This document shows, piece after piece, positions 45,349 to 54,476 of a stretch of 64,000 nt of DNA. Positions within the stretch are counted from its first letter, which is position 1. Each line of letters starts with the position of its first letter. The stretch lies in assembly GCF_001634365.1 (NCBI RefSeq), contig NZ_CP014578.1:3472001-3536000 (forward strand). Reading direction: 5' to 3'. This DNA is from Paraburkholderia phytofirmans OLGA172. Its GTDB lineage: Bacteria > Pseudomonadota > Gammaproteobacteria > Burkholderiales > Burkholderiaceae. A program made the translations under genes and the position numbers. The notes under the pieces are model-generated. The model did not search any database, was not told the origin of the DNA, and was given only the letters and a program-made list of their open reading frames with translations.

Positions 45349-47054
45349 CAGGCAGGCTCCCGATACACGATCACGCCGGATGCGCATTCGCGCCCGCTCA
45401 GCCGGTACGTGAACCGCACGCGTCCACGCGCTGCGTCGTGTGCGAGCGTAAGATTCAGCACCGCGCCCGGTGACACCGGCGCCATGAACTTGAGCCGGTC
45501 GATCGATGCCAGCGTGCGCACAGCGGGCACGTGCTCGGCGGCCAGATGCATGGCCCAGTGCACCTGGACGACGCCCGGCAGAATCGGCAGACCGGGGAAG
45601 TGGCCGGCGAAATGCACGAGCGTCGGCGGCACGCGCAGTTCGTAGTGCAAGGTGTCGGCACTGCGGGCTTCGGCAAGCACTTCCACACCGTCCGCGCGCG
45701 GCTCGAAAGCCGCCGCGACCGCGGCCACCGGCAGTTTGCCGCGCGCGTCGAACGGCAACGTGAGGCGAAAACGCCAATGACGCGGCAGCACCACCACATC
45801 GAAATAGGCAGCGAGATGCCGGCGCAGGGTTTGCGCAAGCAGCACGCGGCCTTCGGCGCGCAATGCCTCGCTGCCGGCCTCGGTCAGCGCCACCACGGCG
45901 CCGACACGCTCGCGCGAGGCGCCTTCCAGCGGCACGATCGCCGCTTGCGCAACATACGGATGCAGCGCGAGACGCGCTTCGAGTTCCGGCAGCGACACGC
46001 GCTTGCCGTCCAGCTTGAGCACGCGATCGAGCCGGCCTTGCAGACGGAAGCGGCCATCGGCGTCGAACGCGATTTTGTCGTCCGTGCGATGCCAGCCGGC
46101 GTGATCGAGATGCGACGAGCGAACGTTTAGCGCACCGTCTTCGTCGCGGCGCACTTCGACGCCGGTCATCGGTTGCCAGGCATCGGTCTGGTCCTGACGA
46201 CGCCAGGCGATGCCGCCAGTTTCCGTGCTGCCGTAAACTTCGAACGGCGCCGCGCCGTGGGCCGCCGCGTATTCCTGCGCGGCTTCCAGGGCGAGCGGGC
46301 CGCCTGAAGAAAAGAATGCACGCGGCGCCGGCGTCAACGCGGCGAAGCCAGGCAAGGCGGGCCAACGCGACAATTGCGCGGGCGTCGAGACGACCACCGT
46401 CGCGCCGCATTGCTCGATCTGCGTTTGCAAATGCACAGGCTCGATACTGATCGCGCGGTTGAACGCGCGGCCCGCGGCAAGCGGCCACAACACGCGAAAC
46501 AGCAAACCGTAGATGTGATGATGCGGCACGCTCGCGAGCATCGTCGCATCGCCGACCAGAGCGCCCCACTGCTGTTCGAGCGTGTGCACTTCGGCATTGA
46601 ATTGCGCGAGCGTCTTGCGGATCGGCTTGGGGGTGCCGCTGCTGCCGGAGGTGTAGAGCGTCAACCGGGCTTGCGGATCGATCGTATGCGCGGCGCCTGG
46701 CGCGTGTGTGGCGGCGGCATCGGCGTTTCGCGCACCCTGCGTCAGGTCGGCGTCGGTCAGCACGGCGTCGTACGCGTCTGCGAGATCGGCGAGATAGCCC
46801 GGCGTCGCGTTGGCCGGAATCACCGGCTCCTTGCCGCACGCGAACAACGCAAACAATGCGCAGGCGAAATCGAACGGATCGTCGATGCACAACGCGAAAC
46901 GTTGCGCGTCTTGCGTTTGCATCAGTGCGACCAGCGCCGAGACGCGCGCGCGAAACGCAGCGCGGTCGAGCACCGTCGCGCCGTCGCGGCATACCGGTGC
47001 ATTCGCGACCGCGGCCCCATGGCCTGCCGACAACAGATCATGCAACGCAATCAT
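45348..47054 (-). CDS. Acyl/aryl-ACP ligase fused to a hotdog dehydratase (ApeH-ApeI-like)
   Basis: 568 aa. Residues 1-~450 are an adenylate-forming ligase with LTLYTSGSSGTPKPIRKT (P-loop), EVYGSTETGGIAWR and LQGRLDRVLKLDGKRVS. It would activate the aryl acid starter onto an ACP. The last ~110 residues are a FabA/FabZ-like dehydratase with HFAGHFPGLPILPGVVQ, where the His is catalytic. In E. coli CFT073 these are separate proteins, ApeH and ApeI. The ATG at 47054 overlaps the stop of the upstream membrane-protein gene (ATGA). Confidence 0.87.
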   Translation of the reverse strand: MIALHDLLSAGHGAAVANAPVCRDGATVLDRAAFRARVSALVALMQTQDAQRFALCIDDPFDFACALFALFACGKEPVIPANATPGYLADLADAYDAVLTDADLTQGARNADAAATHAPGAAHTIDPQARLTLYTSGSSGTPKPIRKTLAQFNAEVHTLEQQWGALVGDATMLASVPHHHIYGLLFRVLWPLAAGRAFNRAISIEPVHLQTQIEQCGATVVVSTPAQLSRWPALPGFAALTPAPRAFFSSGGPLALEAAQEYAAAHGAAPFEVYGSTETGGIAWRRQDQTDAWQPMTGVEVRRDEDGALNVRSSHLDHAGWHRTDDKIAFDADGRFRLQGRLDRVLKLDGKRVSLPELEARLALHPYVAQAAIVPLEGASRERVGAVVALTEAGSEALRAEGRVLLAQTLRRHLAAYFDVVVLPRHWRFRLTLPFDARGKLPVAAVAAAFEPRADGVEVLAEARSADTLHYELRVPPTLVHFAGHFPGLPILPGVVQVHWAMHLAAEHVPAVRTLASIDRLKFMAPVSPGAVLNLTLAHDAARGRVRFTYRLSGRECASGVIVYREPA

Positions 47055-47713
47055 GCGGCCTCCGAACGCGCGGCTCGCGGCAGCACTACCAGATAACGCC
47101 AGATGACCTCGGCCACCAGCAGCACGCCGATCAGCCCATAAGCGATCGCGCCGTTATAGAGCGACCAGCTTGCGCGGCTCCAGTACAGCGCCGTATAAGC
47201 GGAGAACGCGCCGTTCAGCGCGAAGAAACCGCACCACACCTGGGTCACGCGCCGCGTATGGCGCACCGCGCCCGGCGGCAGATTCGGATTGCCCAGCCGC
47301 GCGAATTTTTCGATCATCGACGGCCCGCGCACGAGCGTCGCGCCGAACGCAATCAACAGCCCCAGATTCACGAGCGACGGATAGAGGCGCAACAGCAGTT
47401 CGCTGTTGGTGAACACGATCGCCGCCGAGGCGCAGCTCAGCAAGCCGACCACGGTCCGGTCGATCGCGGAGAGCCGGCGCAGCGAGGTCGCGACCGGACC
47501 GCTACCGGCCCAGCGTTGCAGCCACAAAATCGCAAACAGCATGCAGCCGACATAGCGCGGCGTGTCCCAACGCCAGGCACACAGAATCAACGCGGGATAC
47601 GCGAGTTTCAGCAGGACCTGCACCACCGTTTTGCCCCAGTGGCGCTGAGTGCCGAGCGATGCCTCAGCGGGCTGGCTCGCCACCGCTTGCATTCGCGAGC
47701 GCACAGCTGGCAT
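47051..47713 (-). CDS. Membrane protein of aryl polyene clusters (COG4648/ApeG-like)
   Basis: 220 aa with about six hydrophobic segments (for example LKLAYPALILCAWRW and LLSCASAAIVFTNSELLLRLYP, shown here in part). Its family is almost always found next to the two ACPs of aryl polyene operons, but its function is unknown. It starts at the last base of the ACP stop and ends inside the ligase start, so it is translationally coupled on both sides. Confidence 0.8.
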   Translation of the reverse strand: MPAVRSRMQAVASQPAEASLGTQRHWGKTVVQVLLKLAYPALILCAWRWDTPRYVGCMLFAILWLQRWAGSGPVATSLRRLSAIDRTVVGLLSCASAAIVFTNSELLLRLYPSLVNLGLLIAFGATLVRGPSMIEKFARLGNPNLPPGAVRHTRRVTQVWCGFFALNGAFSAYTALYWSRASWSLYNGAIAYGLIGVLLVAEVIWRYLVVLPRAARSEAA

Positions 47714-47964
47714 CAGCCTTGTGCCGCCAGCAGGGATTCGACCGCACCGATCACATCGCCGACCGTGCGCACCGACTTGAATTCGGCCGGCTTGATGCGG
47801 CTGCCGGTCATTTCCTGCAGTTTGATCGCAAGGTCGACGGCGTCGATGCTGTCGAGATCGAGGTCTTCGAAGAGGTGCGCGCCGGGTGTCACGCGCTCCG
47901 GCTCGATCGCGAAGTTCTCTTTGAAGATGGCGCGGATGCGTTCAAGAATCTCTGCCTCGGACAC
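47713..47964 (-). CDS. Acyl carrier protein (ApeF-like)
   Basis: 83 aa. The 4'-phosphopantetheine site is Ser39 in EDLDLDSIDAVDLAI. It would carry the growing polyene or the starter in the type II synthase. It lies 2 bp from the preceding ACP gene. Acidic surface and length are normal for the family. Confidence 0.92.
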   Translation of the reverse strand: MSEAEILERIRAIFKENFAIEPERVTPGAHLFEDLDLDSIDAVDLAIKLQEMTGSRIKPAEFKSVRTVGDVIGAVESLLAAQG

Positions 47965-47966
47965 GA

Positions 47967-48266
47967 TTAGTCCCCTTTTTCTGTGGTTTCGGTCGCAGCA
48001 CGCGCCGTTTCACGTTGACTCGCGACCAGCGCGGCCAACGTGCTGATCGAGCGGAAGTGTTCGCGGGTGCGTTCGTCGTTCGCTGCGATGGTCAGTTGGT
48101 ATTGTTTGCGCAGCACGATGCCGATCTCGAGCGCGTCGATCGAGTCGAGACCGATGCCGTCGGTATCGAACAACGGTGCGTCGTCGTCGATATCGGCCGG
48201 GCTCAGGTCTTCCAGGTCGAGGGCCTCGATCAGAAGCTGTTTAATTTCCAGTTTTAAAGAATCCAT
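47967..48266 (-). CDS. Acyl carrier protein (ApeE-like)
   Basis: 99 aa. The phosphopantetheine site is Ser42 in DGIGLDSIDALEIG, with a short insertion typical of the ApeE type (LFDTDGIGLDS). In the characterised system ApeE carries the elongating chain and ApeF has a supporting role. The start overlaps the end of the acyltransferase gene by 26 bp. The C-terminus has a charged Thr/Glu tail. Confidence 0.92.
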   Translation of the reverse strand: MDSLKLEIKQLLIEALDLEDLSPADIDDDAPLFDTDGIGLDSIDALEIGIVLRKQYQLTIAANDERTREHFRSISTLAALVASQRETARAATETTEKGD

Positions 48267-49035
48267 AATCGAACAGGTGCCGAGTAATGTGTGCTTCGAC
48301 GGCGCTGGTCACGCTGCGCGCCGCGAGGGACGGTGAAGTGTCGTGGTCCGCGAGTTGCTCGACGCCAAGCGGCTCGAGCACGTTCACGCGCATCCGGAAA
48401 GCGCGCGCCGGCACGTCGTACCAGCGCATCTGCCTGGTGAAAGCCGGCGGGTCGCAATCCATCAGCACCGGCACGATCGGCGCACCGGCCTTCAATGCCA
48501 TGTGCGCGAAACCGCGTGAAAACGCGTGCAGGCGGTTCGGGGCGGGGCTGCGCGTGCCTTCGGGAAAAATAATCATCGTGTAGCCCGCCGCGAGCCGCCG
48601 CGCACCGGCTTCGACGAGTTCGGCGGGATCGGCATTGCTCACATATTCCGCCGAGCGCACGATTCCCCAGAAACAAGGATTGCCCCAGTGCGCGTTCTTC
48701 ACCACGCAACAGGCACGCGGCGTGAGCGACAACAGTACCATCACGTCCAGGTACGTGGGGTGATTGGCGACCACGATCGCCGGGCCGCCGGTGCGCAATG
48801 CCTGTGCGCCCGACACCTCGAGCTCCATCACGCCGATGCGCCGCAATATCGCGACCAGCACCCGGAAGAACCAGTGGATCACGGTCGTCACCACGCGCTG
48901 GCGCGACGCCCGATGCGGCCATAGCCACGCGAGTGGGAACACCAGTACCGAAAACAGCACACCGCAGATGCCGAACACCACGAAGGCCATGCCCGTCGCG
49001 CAGAACCGCCAAAGGTAATCAAGCCGCGCGCTCAT
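48241..49035 (-). CDS. 1-acyl-glycerol-3-phosphate/lysophospholipid-type acyltransferase (ApeD-like)
   Basis: 264 aa. It is a PlsC-family membrane acyltransferase with an N-terminal membrane helix (FVVFGICGVLFSVLVFPLAW). The catalytic HxxxxD is in VANHPTYLDVMVLL, and the glycerophosphate-site motif is IIFPEGTRSP. It likely joins the polyene or a fatty acyl chain to a lipid anchor. The ATG at 49035 overlaps the upstream gene by 17 bp. Confidence 0.87.
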   Translation of the reverse strand: MSARLDYLWRFCATGMAFVVFGICGVLFSVLVFPLAWLWPHRASRQRVVTTVIHWFFRVLVAILRRIGVMELEVSGAQALRTGGPAIVVANHPTYLDVMVLLSLTPRACCVVKNAHWGNPCFWGIVRSAEYVSNADPAELVEAGARRLAAGYTMIIFPEGTRSPAPNRLHAFSRGFAHMALKAGAPIVPVLMDCDPPAFTRQMRWYDVPARAFRMRVNVLEPLGVEQLADHDTSPSLAARSVTSAVEAHITRHLFDYGFFKTGN

Positions 49036-49798
49036 GCCACCTCCAATGCCAGGCGGCGCCGGCGCCTTGCCAGACAGCAGGCCTGCCCGTTTCCAGACAG
49101 TGCAGCAGCGCCTGGCTCTGGGTCGCGAAAGGTTCGTCCGCGCTTGACTCGCTGGCCGCGTTTGCCACGTTTGCCGCGTTTGCCTCACTTGCTTCACCTG
49201 CGTGGCTTGCCTGTTGCGCGGCCTCCGCTGCCTCCCGCTCACCCGCGCCGAACAAGGTGCAGACCAACTGCCCCGCTGCCGCTTCGCCGTTCAGCAGGAT
49301 CGCGATCGCGCCGCCCTGCACTTCGTCTTCAATCGTGCCGTACGCCGGATCGGCCGGCTCGTCTGCATACACCAGCAGCACTGGCGAACCCGGCTCAGTT
49401 GCGTATTGCGCGTACGCTTCCAGCAGCGCGTAACCAAGCGTCTCAGCGCCGGCCGAGATCGCGCTGGCAGCAGAACGATCGCCGCGCGCGATGCCGAACA
49501 CGCCAGTCATTGCGTTCAACACCGACAGGCTGAAGGCGGTCGGCGAGACCGGTTCGCCCGTGCTGATGGTGCGCAGGATGTCCGTAGTGCGCCGCAACTC
49601 ACCGTGGCGTGAAGCGAACACGACTCGAACCTCGTCTTGCGCCACGCAATCGTGCGCGACCTTCAGGGCGACTTTGGACAGCGTGCTCAGGCGACGCCGC
49701 ACGATCGGCTCGATAAAGCCAATATCGGGTGCGGCAGATGCGGCAGCAGGCCAGCTAGACCAGCGAGCGACCGGAATGGTCCAGTGCAGATCGGGCAT
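49019..49798 (-). CDS. Ketosynthase-like chain length factor (ApeC-like)
   Basis: 259 aa. It matches the truncated ketoacyl-synthase-like family (PF13723 type) that forms the first gene of many aryl polyene operons. It keeps VRVVFASRHGELRRTTDIL and SAISAGAETLGYALLEA, but the active-site Cys of a real ketosynthase is missing, so it should act as a partner of the ApeO-type KS. An Ala/Glu-rich stretch (about residues 185-220) comes from imperfect short DNA repeats at 49141-49200. It is the first gene of the operon; the ATG at 49798 has no strong ribosome-binding site. Confidence 0.82.
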   Translation of the reverse strand: MPDLHWTIPVARWSSWPAAASAAPDIGFIEPIVRRRLSTLSKVALKVAHDCVAQDEVRVVFASRHGELRRTTDILRTISTGEPVSPTAFSLSVLNAMTGVFGIARGDRSAASAISAGAETLGYALLEAYAQYATEPGSPVLLVYADEPADPAYGTIEDEVQGGAIAILLNGEAAAGQLVCTLFGAGEREAAEAAQQASHAGEASEANAANVANAASESSADEPFATQSQALLHCLETGRPAVWQGAGAAWHWRWHERAA

Positions 49799-50368
49799 AT
49801 CGGTGTTCGCGCGTAGAAGCGAGGAGAGGCTGAGGGCGCCTGACGGAATACGCAGCCGTCACAGCGTATGCTCGCCGCGCGGAACGACAATCTCCAGCCG
49901 GGGTCAATCCAATGTTCTTATTAGGGTTCAGCGATTTACAGGCACTGGCCCCGTTTATTCAGGCGCCCTTGCCAATTAGTCTGATGGATTGACCCAGACT
50001 CCCTGTGGCCGCCGGAATAATACTGAATATTCTGGATTAAATCAGCCACAAAAGACGTATCTATCTGTATCCGTATCGCTGGTGCGGCGGCTGACTGGAA
50101 AGCGTCAAAATGCAGACCTGGCGGCCCTTGCACAGCCTGTGACCGGCCCGCAAAGCCACTGCCAGCGAGCTTCGCGGGCCGGCTGGACGCTAACGGCATC
50201 CACCAACACACACAAATACTTTCAATTAACTTCCCAGACGAGTGTTTCGTTTCGGAACACTTTACTGCTTCTGACCCTATCAGCCGATCATGCGCCACGC
50301 CTGAATCTCACGCGCGACTTACACCACCGGCTTCCGACCCAAACCGGGCACGCCGTCGCCCGTGCCGC
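49799..50368. other. Intergenic region upstream of the aryl polyene operon
   Basis: About 570 bp, less GC-rich than its surroundings, between the first ape-type gene and the convergent-side end of the DUF4136 lipoprotein gene (both on the minus strand). The operon promoter must lie in the right part of 49799-50000, but I see no confident -35/-10 pair. No small gene, RNA or repeat is supported. Confidence 0.5.
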
Positions 50369-51067
50369 TTACTGCACGACCTTCGCGCCCGATGCTGTGG
50401 CCGGCGCAGCCGAAGGCGCGGCACCCGTCGTAGCGACTTCGTTCGAGATCCCGCCGTTCTTGTCGAGCGGAATCTTCACGGTATGGACCACGCCGTTGCC
50501 GAGCGGGAAGTCAGCCAGCGCGCTGCGCGCCAGATAAGGCATGGCCCTCACCAGCGACGATTCTTCGTCCGAGTTGCGCGCCGTCACGTTATAGACCTCT
50601 TTGCCACTGGCGCGCTCGGTGATCCGCACGCCGAGCAGGTGCGTGAAGATCGGGTAGCTCTGGTTCACATACGCTGTCGGATATGGACCCCACGGGCCCC
50701 ACGGATCGAACGGCCGGCCCCAGTACGGCGACGGCCAGGGGTTGTAATACACCGGCTGCGCGACCGTCACCATATCCGAGCGCACGCCGTACGACAGCCC
50801 GACCAGATAGCGCGCCGCTGAAGCGTCGACCTGACGGAATGCGTGCGTGGCAAGTTCGTTGGCGACGACACGCTCGTAGGTGCTGAGTTCGAGATTGTTT
50901 TGCTGATCCGCCGCCCGCGTAAAGGCATACGTACGGGTGGCATCATTGCCGCTCCAGTCGGAGAACGCCGTGACCTGAGTGGTCACGTAGCTCGTGCAAC
51001 CGGACAGCAGCACCGTCAGCGCGCCCAACAGGAGCGCGGCACGGCGTACCCAACGATCGAATTTCAT
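50369..51067 (-). CDS. DUF4136 family lipoprotein
   Basis: 232 aa. The signal peptide ends in a lipobox (TVLLSGCTSY), with the lipidated Cys at about residue 24. The mature protein matches DUF4136: TYAFTRAADQQNNLELSTYE, HAFRQVDASAARYLVGLSYG and a central Trp/Pro/Tyr-rich loop (WPSPYWGRPFDPWGPWG). It is probably anchored in the outer membrane; its role is unknown. It is monocistronic, divergent from pepN. Confidence 0.82.
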   Translation of the reverse strand: MKFDRWVRRAALLLGALTVLLSGCTSYVTTQVTAFSDWSGNDATRTYAFTRAADQQNNLELSTYERVVANELATHAFRQVDASAARYLVGLSYGVRSDMVTVAQPVYYNPWPSPYWGRPFDPWGPWGPYPTAYVNQSYPIFTHLLGVRITERASGKEVYNVTARNSDEESSLVRAMPYLARSALADFPLGNGVVHTVKIPLDKNGGISNEVATTGAAPSAAPATASGAKVVQ

Positions 51068-51283
51068 GGTCTACCTCGTGATGCCTGTTGTCGCCATTCT
51101 TGAGCGGGTTGGTTCGTGCGCACGCTTCGCCGCGCAAAGCGGCCCCGATAATACGCTGACCAGGCGATTCGGTAAAAAGTTCGGCCCGCACGAACCGCCG
51201 AGCCTTTGTACAATGGCTCGACAAGCCCGGCTCGCGCGCCATAAGCACGCGTGACGGCTCGAGTCCCATCACCACAGAACGCC

Positions 51284-53980
51284 ATGGCCGATACCGCAAC
51301 GCCCAATGTGATCCGCCGCGCCGACTACGCGCAGCCCGCCTTCCTGATCGACACCGTCGCTCTGGAGTTCGATCTGGTCCCCGATCGCACCGTCGTCAGG
51401 AACACGATGCGCGTGCGCCGCAACCCGGACGCGTCCCACGCCGCAAATCTTGAGCTGATGGGCGAACAACTCGAGTTCGTCGGCGCCACAGTCGACGGCG
51501 CCCCGTTCGCCAACGCGCATGCGCACGAACACGGCCTCACGCTCGACAACGTGCCGGATAACTTCGAACTCACGCTCACCAGCAACTGCAATCCAGCGGA
51601 GAACACCACGCTGTCCGGCCTGTATGTGTCGGGCGGCAACTTCTTCACGCAGTGCGAGGCCGAGGGCTTTCGCCGCATCACTTATTTCCTCGACCGCCCC
51701 GACGTGATGGCGACCTACACGGTCACACTGCGCGCCAGCAAGACCGACTATCCGGTGCTGCTGTCGAACGGCAATCTGCTCGAAGCAGGCGATCTGCCGG
51801 ACGGCCGCCATTTCGCCCGCTGGGAAGATCCGTTCAGGAAGCCGAGCTATCTGTTCGCTCTGGTCGCGGGCAAGCTGGTCGCGCTCGAAGAGCGCGTGAA
51901 GAGCGGCTCGGGCAAGGAAAAGCTGCTGCAGGTATGGGTCGAACCGCACGATCTGGACAAGACCCGTCACGCAATGGATTCGCTGATCAATTCGATCCGC
52001 TGGGACGAGGGGCGTTTCGGGCTGGAACTCGATCTGGACCGCTTCATGATCGTCGCGGTGAGCGACTTCAACATGGGCGCGATGGAGAACAAGGGGCTCA
52101 ACATCTTCAACACGAAGTACGTGCTGGCGAACCCCGAAACGGCAACGGACACCGACTTCGCGAACATCGAGGCGGTGGTCGGCCATGAGTACTTCCACAA
52201 CTGGACCGGCAACCGCGTGACCTGCCGCGACTGGTTCCAGCTAAGCCTGAAAGAAGGCCTGACGGTGTTCCGCGATCAGGAATTCTCCGCCGACATGGCG
52301 GGGGGCGCGACAGACGAAGCCGCGCGCGCCACCAAACGCATTGAAGACGTGCGCGTGCTGCGCCAGATGCAGTTCGCCGAAGACGCCGGCCCGATGGCGC
52401 ACCCGGTGCGCCCGGAAAGCTACGTGGAGATCAACAACTTTTACACGATGACGGTCTACGAAAAGGGCTCCGAAGTCGTGCGGATGTATCAGACGCTGTT
52501 CGGCCGCGACGGCTTCCGCAAGGGCATGGACCTGTACTTCAAGCGTCATGACGGCCAGGCGGTGACTTGCGACGATTTCCGTCACGCGCTCGCCGATGCG
52601 AACGGCCGCGATCTCGCGCAATTCGAGCGGTGGTATAGCCAGGCCGGCACGCCGCGCGTCTCGGTACGCACGAAGTACGACGCAGCGCAACAGCGCTACA
52701 GCGTGAGGCTCACGCAAGGCTACGGCGAGGCCGCACCGGCCGCGCGCGAAACGCAAAAGGGCCCGTTGCTGATTCCGTTCGCAATCGGTTTGATCGGCAA
52801 CGACGGCCGCGACCTGCCGTTGCAACTGGAGGGTGAAACCAGGGCTTCGGACTCCACCACGCGCGTGCTGGAATTCGCGCAGACCGAACAGACCTTCACG
52901 TTCGTCAACGTCGCGCAGGAACCGCTGCCCTCGTTGCTGCGCAATTTCTCGGCGCCGGTGATCGTCGAATACGACTATTCAGCCGACCAGCTCGCGTTCC
53001 TTCTCGCGCATGACAGCGATCCGTTCAACCGCTGGGAAGCCGGCCAACGGCTCGCCACACGCGAGTTGCTAACGCTCGCCGGGCGCGCCGCCACCGGCGT
53101 GCCGCTGCAGCTCGACGACTCGGTCGTCGCCGCGTTCGCCCGCGTGCTGACCGACGAAACGCTCTCGCCCTCTTTCCGCGAACTGGCGTTGATGCTGCCG
53201 TCGGAAGCGTATCTGGCTGAACAGATGGCCGAATCGAATCCGGCTGCCGTGCACGCTGCGCGGCAATTCGTACGCAAGCGCCTCGCGAATGCGCTCGGGA
53301 AGGACTGGCTCGCCGTGTACGACAAGCACCGTACACCGGGCGCCTATGAAGCCACACCGGAGGCATCCGGTCATCGTGCGTTGAAGAATCTTGCCTTGTC
53401 GTATCTCGCGGAACTGGACGATCCGGCTGAAGCCGTGCGTCTCGCCTCCGCGCAATACGACACCGCCAACAACATGACCGACCGCGCGGCGGCGCTCTCG
53501 GCATTGCTCAATGCAGCAGCGGCGAATGGCGGCAGCGTTGAGGCGCAGCAGGCACTGGACGACTTCTACCGGCGCTTCGAAAAGGAACCGCTCGTGATCG
53601 ACAAGTGGTTCGCCTTGCAGGCCACGCAACGCGGCAACGCGCAGCGTCCGGTGATCGAGACCGTGCGCAAGCTGATGGCTCACCCGGCGTTCAACCTGAA
53701 GAACCCGAACCGCGCACGCTCGCTGATTTTCAGCTTCTGTGCGGCGAACCCCGCCCAGTTCCACGCCGAAGATGGCTCGGGCTATGCGTACTGGGCCGAC
53801 CAGGTGATCGCGCTCGACGCCATCAATCCGCAAGTGGCCGCGCGCCTCGCCCGCTCGCTGGAGCTGTGGCGCCGCTTTACGCCAGCGCTGCGTGAGGGCA
53901 TGCGCACGGCACTGGAGAAAGTGGCATCGCAGGTGAAATCGCGCGACGTGCGCGAGATCGTCGAGAAAGCGTTGGCGTGA
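51284..53980 (+). CDS. pepN: Aminopeptidase N (M1 family)
   Basis: 898 aa. It is a zinc metallo-aminopeptidase that trims N-terminal residues from cytoplasmic peptides. The exopeptidase motif GAMENKGLNIFN is followed by the zinc site VVGHEYFHNWTGNRVT, with the third ligand Glu in LKEGLTVFRDQEF. Length and the C-terminal helical domain match the proteobacterial PepN type. The ATG at 51284 gives MADTATPNVIRRADY, the usual start; an upstream ACG/GTG-rich leader is not needed. Confidence 0.95.
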   Translation: MADTATPNVIRRADYAQPAFLIDTVALEFDLVPDRTVVRNTMRVRRNPDASHAANLELMGEQLEFVGATVDGAPFANAHAHEHGLTLDNVPDNFELTLTSNCNPAENTTLSGLYVSGGNFFTQCEAEGFRRITYFLDRPDVMATYTVTLRASKTDYPVLLSNGNLLEAGDLPDGRHFARWEDPFRKPSYLFALVAGKLVALEERVKSGSGKEKLLQVWVEPHDLDKTRHAMDSLINSIRWDEGRFGLELDLDRFMIVAVSDFNMGAMENKGLNIFNTKYVLANPETATDTDFANIEAVVGHEYFHNWTGNRVTCRDWFQLSLKEGLTVFRDQEFSADMAGGATDEAARATKRIEDVRVLRQMQFAEDAGPMAHPVRPESYVEINNFYTMTVYEKGSEVVRMYQTLFGRDGFRKGMDLYFKRHDGQAVTCDDFRHALADANGRDLAQFERWYSQAGTPRVSVRTKYDAAQQRYSVRLTQGYGEAAPAARETQKGPLLIPFAIGLIGNDGRDLPLQLEGETRASDSTTRVLEFAQTEQTFTFVNVAQEPLPSLLRNFSAPVIVEYDYSADQLAFLLAHDSDPFNRWEAGQRLATRELLTLAGRAATGVPLQLDDSVVAAFARVLTDETLSPSFRELALMLPSEAYLAEQMAESNPAAVHAARQFVRKRLANALGKDWLAVYDKHRTPGAYEATPEASGHRALKNLALSYLAELDDPAEAVRLASAQYDTANNMTDRAAALSALLNAAAANGGSVEAQQALDDFYRRFEKEPLVIDKWFALQATQRGNAQRPVIETVRKLMAHPAFNLKNPNRARSLIFSFCAANPAQFHAEDGSGYAYWADQVIALDAINPQVAARLARSLELWRRFTPALREGMRTALEKVASQVKSRDVREIVEKALA

Positions 53981-54008
53981 CGGTCGTCTGAAAGCGCTTT
54001 TCGCACCT

Positions 54009-54037
54009 AAAACCGGCACGTGGTGCCGGTTTTTTTT
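54009..54037 (+). terminator. pepN terminator
   Basis: Stem ACCGGCAC (54012-54019) with GTGCCGGT (54023-54030), 3-base loop, followed by a run of T. Confidence 0.9.
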
Positions 54038-54128
54038 CGTCCTGAATTTGGTGATGAAGCGGCGGCGTGCGGACCTCGACGTTAGCCGTCTGGACGACTG
54101 TTCGTATCGGCTCGACAGGGTGAAAGTA

Positions 54129-54173
54129 AACGCATCCATTTAACGGTTTACGTTTAACGCGATGCGTTATATC
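54129..54173 (+). promoter_or_regulatory. Promoter/operator region of higBA
   Basis: An inverted repeat AACGCATC (54129-54136) and GATGCGTT (54161-54168) flanks AT-rich DNA. A TTATAT/TATATC -10-like box (54167-54173) lies only six bases before the higB ATG, which implies a leaderless or nearly leaderless mRNA. The inverted repeat is a likely site for autorepression by HigA. Confidence 0.5.
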
Positions 54174-54178
54174 ATCCC

Positions 54179-54460
54179 ATGATCACGACATTCGGCGACA
54201 AAGCTACGGCGGCAATCTTTCAGGGCAAGTTCGTGCATTCATTGCCGCTCTACATGCAGGCGCTCGCACGCCGCAAGCTGTTGATGATCGATGCCGCTGA
54301 ATCCAGCCGTAACCTGCATGCGCCGCCGGGCAACCGGCTCGAAGCCTTGCAAGGTCAGCGTAGCGGACAGTGGAGTATTCGAATCAACGCGCAGTGGCGC
54401 ATCTGTTTTCATTTTGTCGACGGGGAGGCGCTGAATGTCGAAATTGTCGACTATCACTGA
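54179..54460 (+). CDS. higB: HigB/RelE-type mRNA interferase toxin
   Basis: 93 aa. It is a ribosome-dependent RNase toxin of the HigB (plasmid maintenance killer) group. The pattern is ITTFGDKATAAIFQG, LARRKLLMIDAA, NRLEALQGQRSGQWSIRINA and WRICFHFVDGEAL with a C-terminal VEIVDYH. Toxin before antitoxin is the usual hig order. The antitoxin starts 17 bp downstream. Confidence 0.92.
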   Translation: MITTFGDKATAAIFQGKFVHSLPLYMQALARRKLLMIDAAESSRNLHAPPGNRLEALQGQRSGQWSIRINAQWRICFHFVDGEALNVEIVDYH

Positions 54461-54476
54461 TTATTGGGAGACCGCC

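Noticed and set aside
45349..46992. Upstream extension of the glycosyltransferase frame to 46992
   Set aside because: The extension runs antiparallel in frame over the ligase-dehydratase gene and is Arg/Ala-rich. The true start at 45348 is coupled to the ligase stop and opens directly into the GT2 motif.
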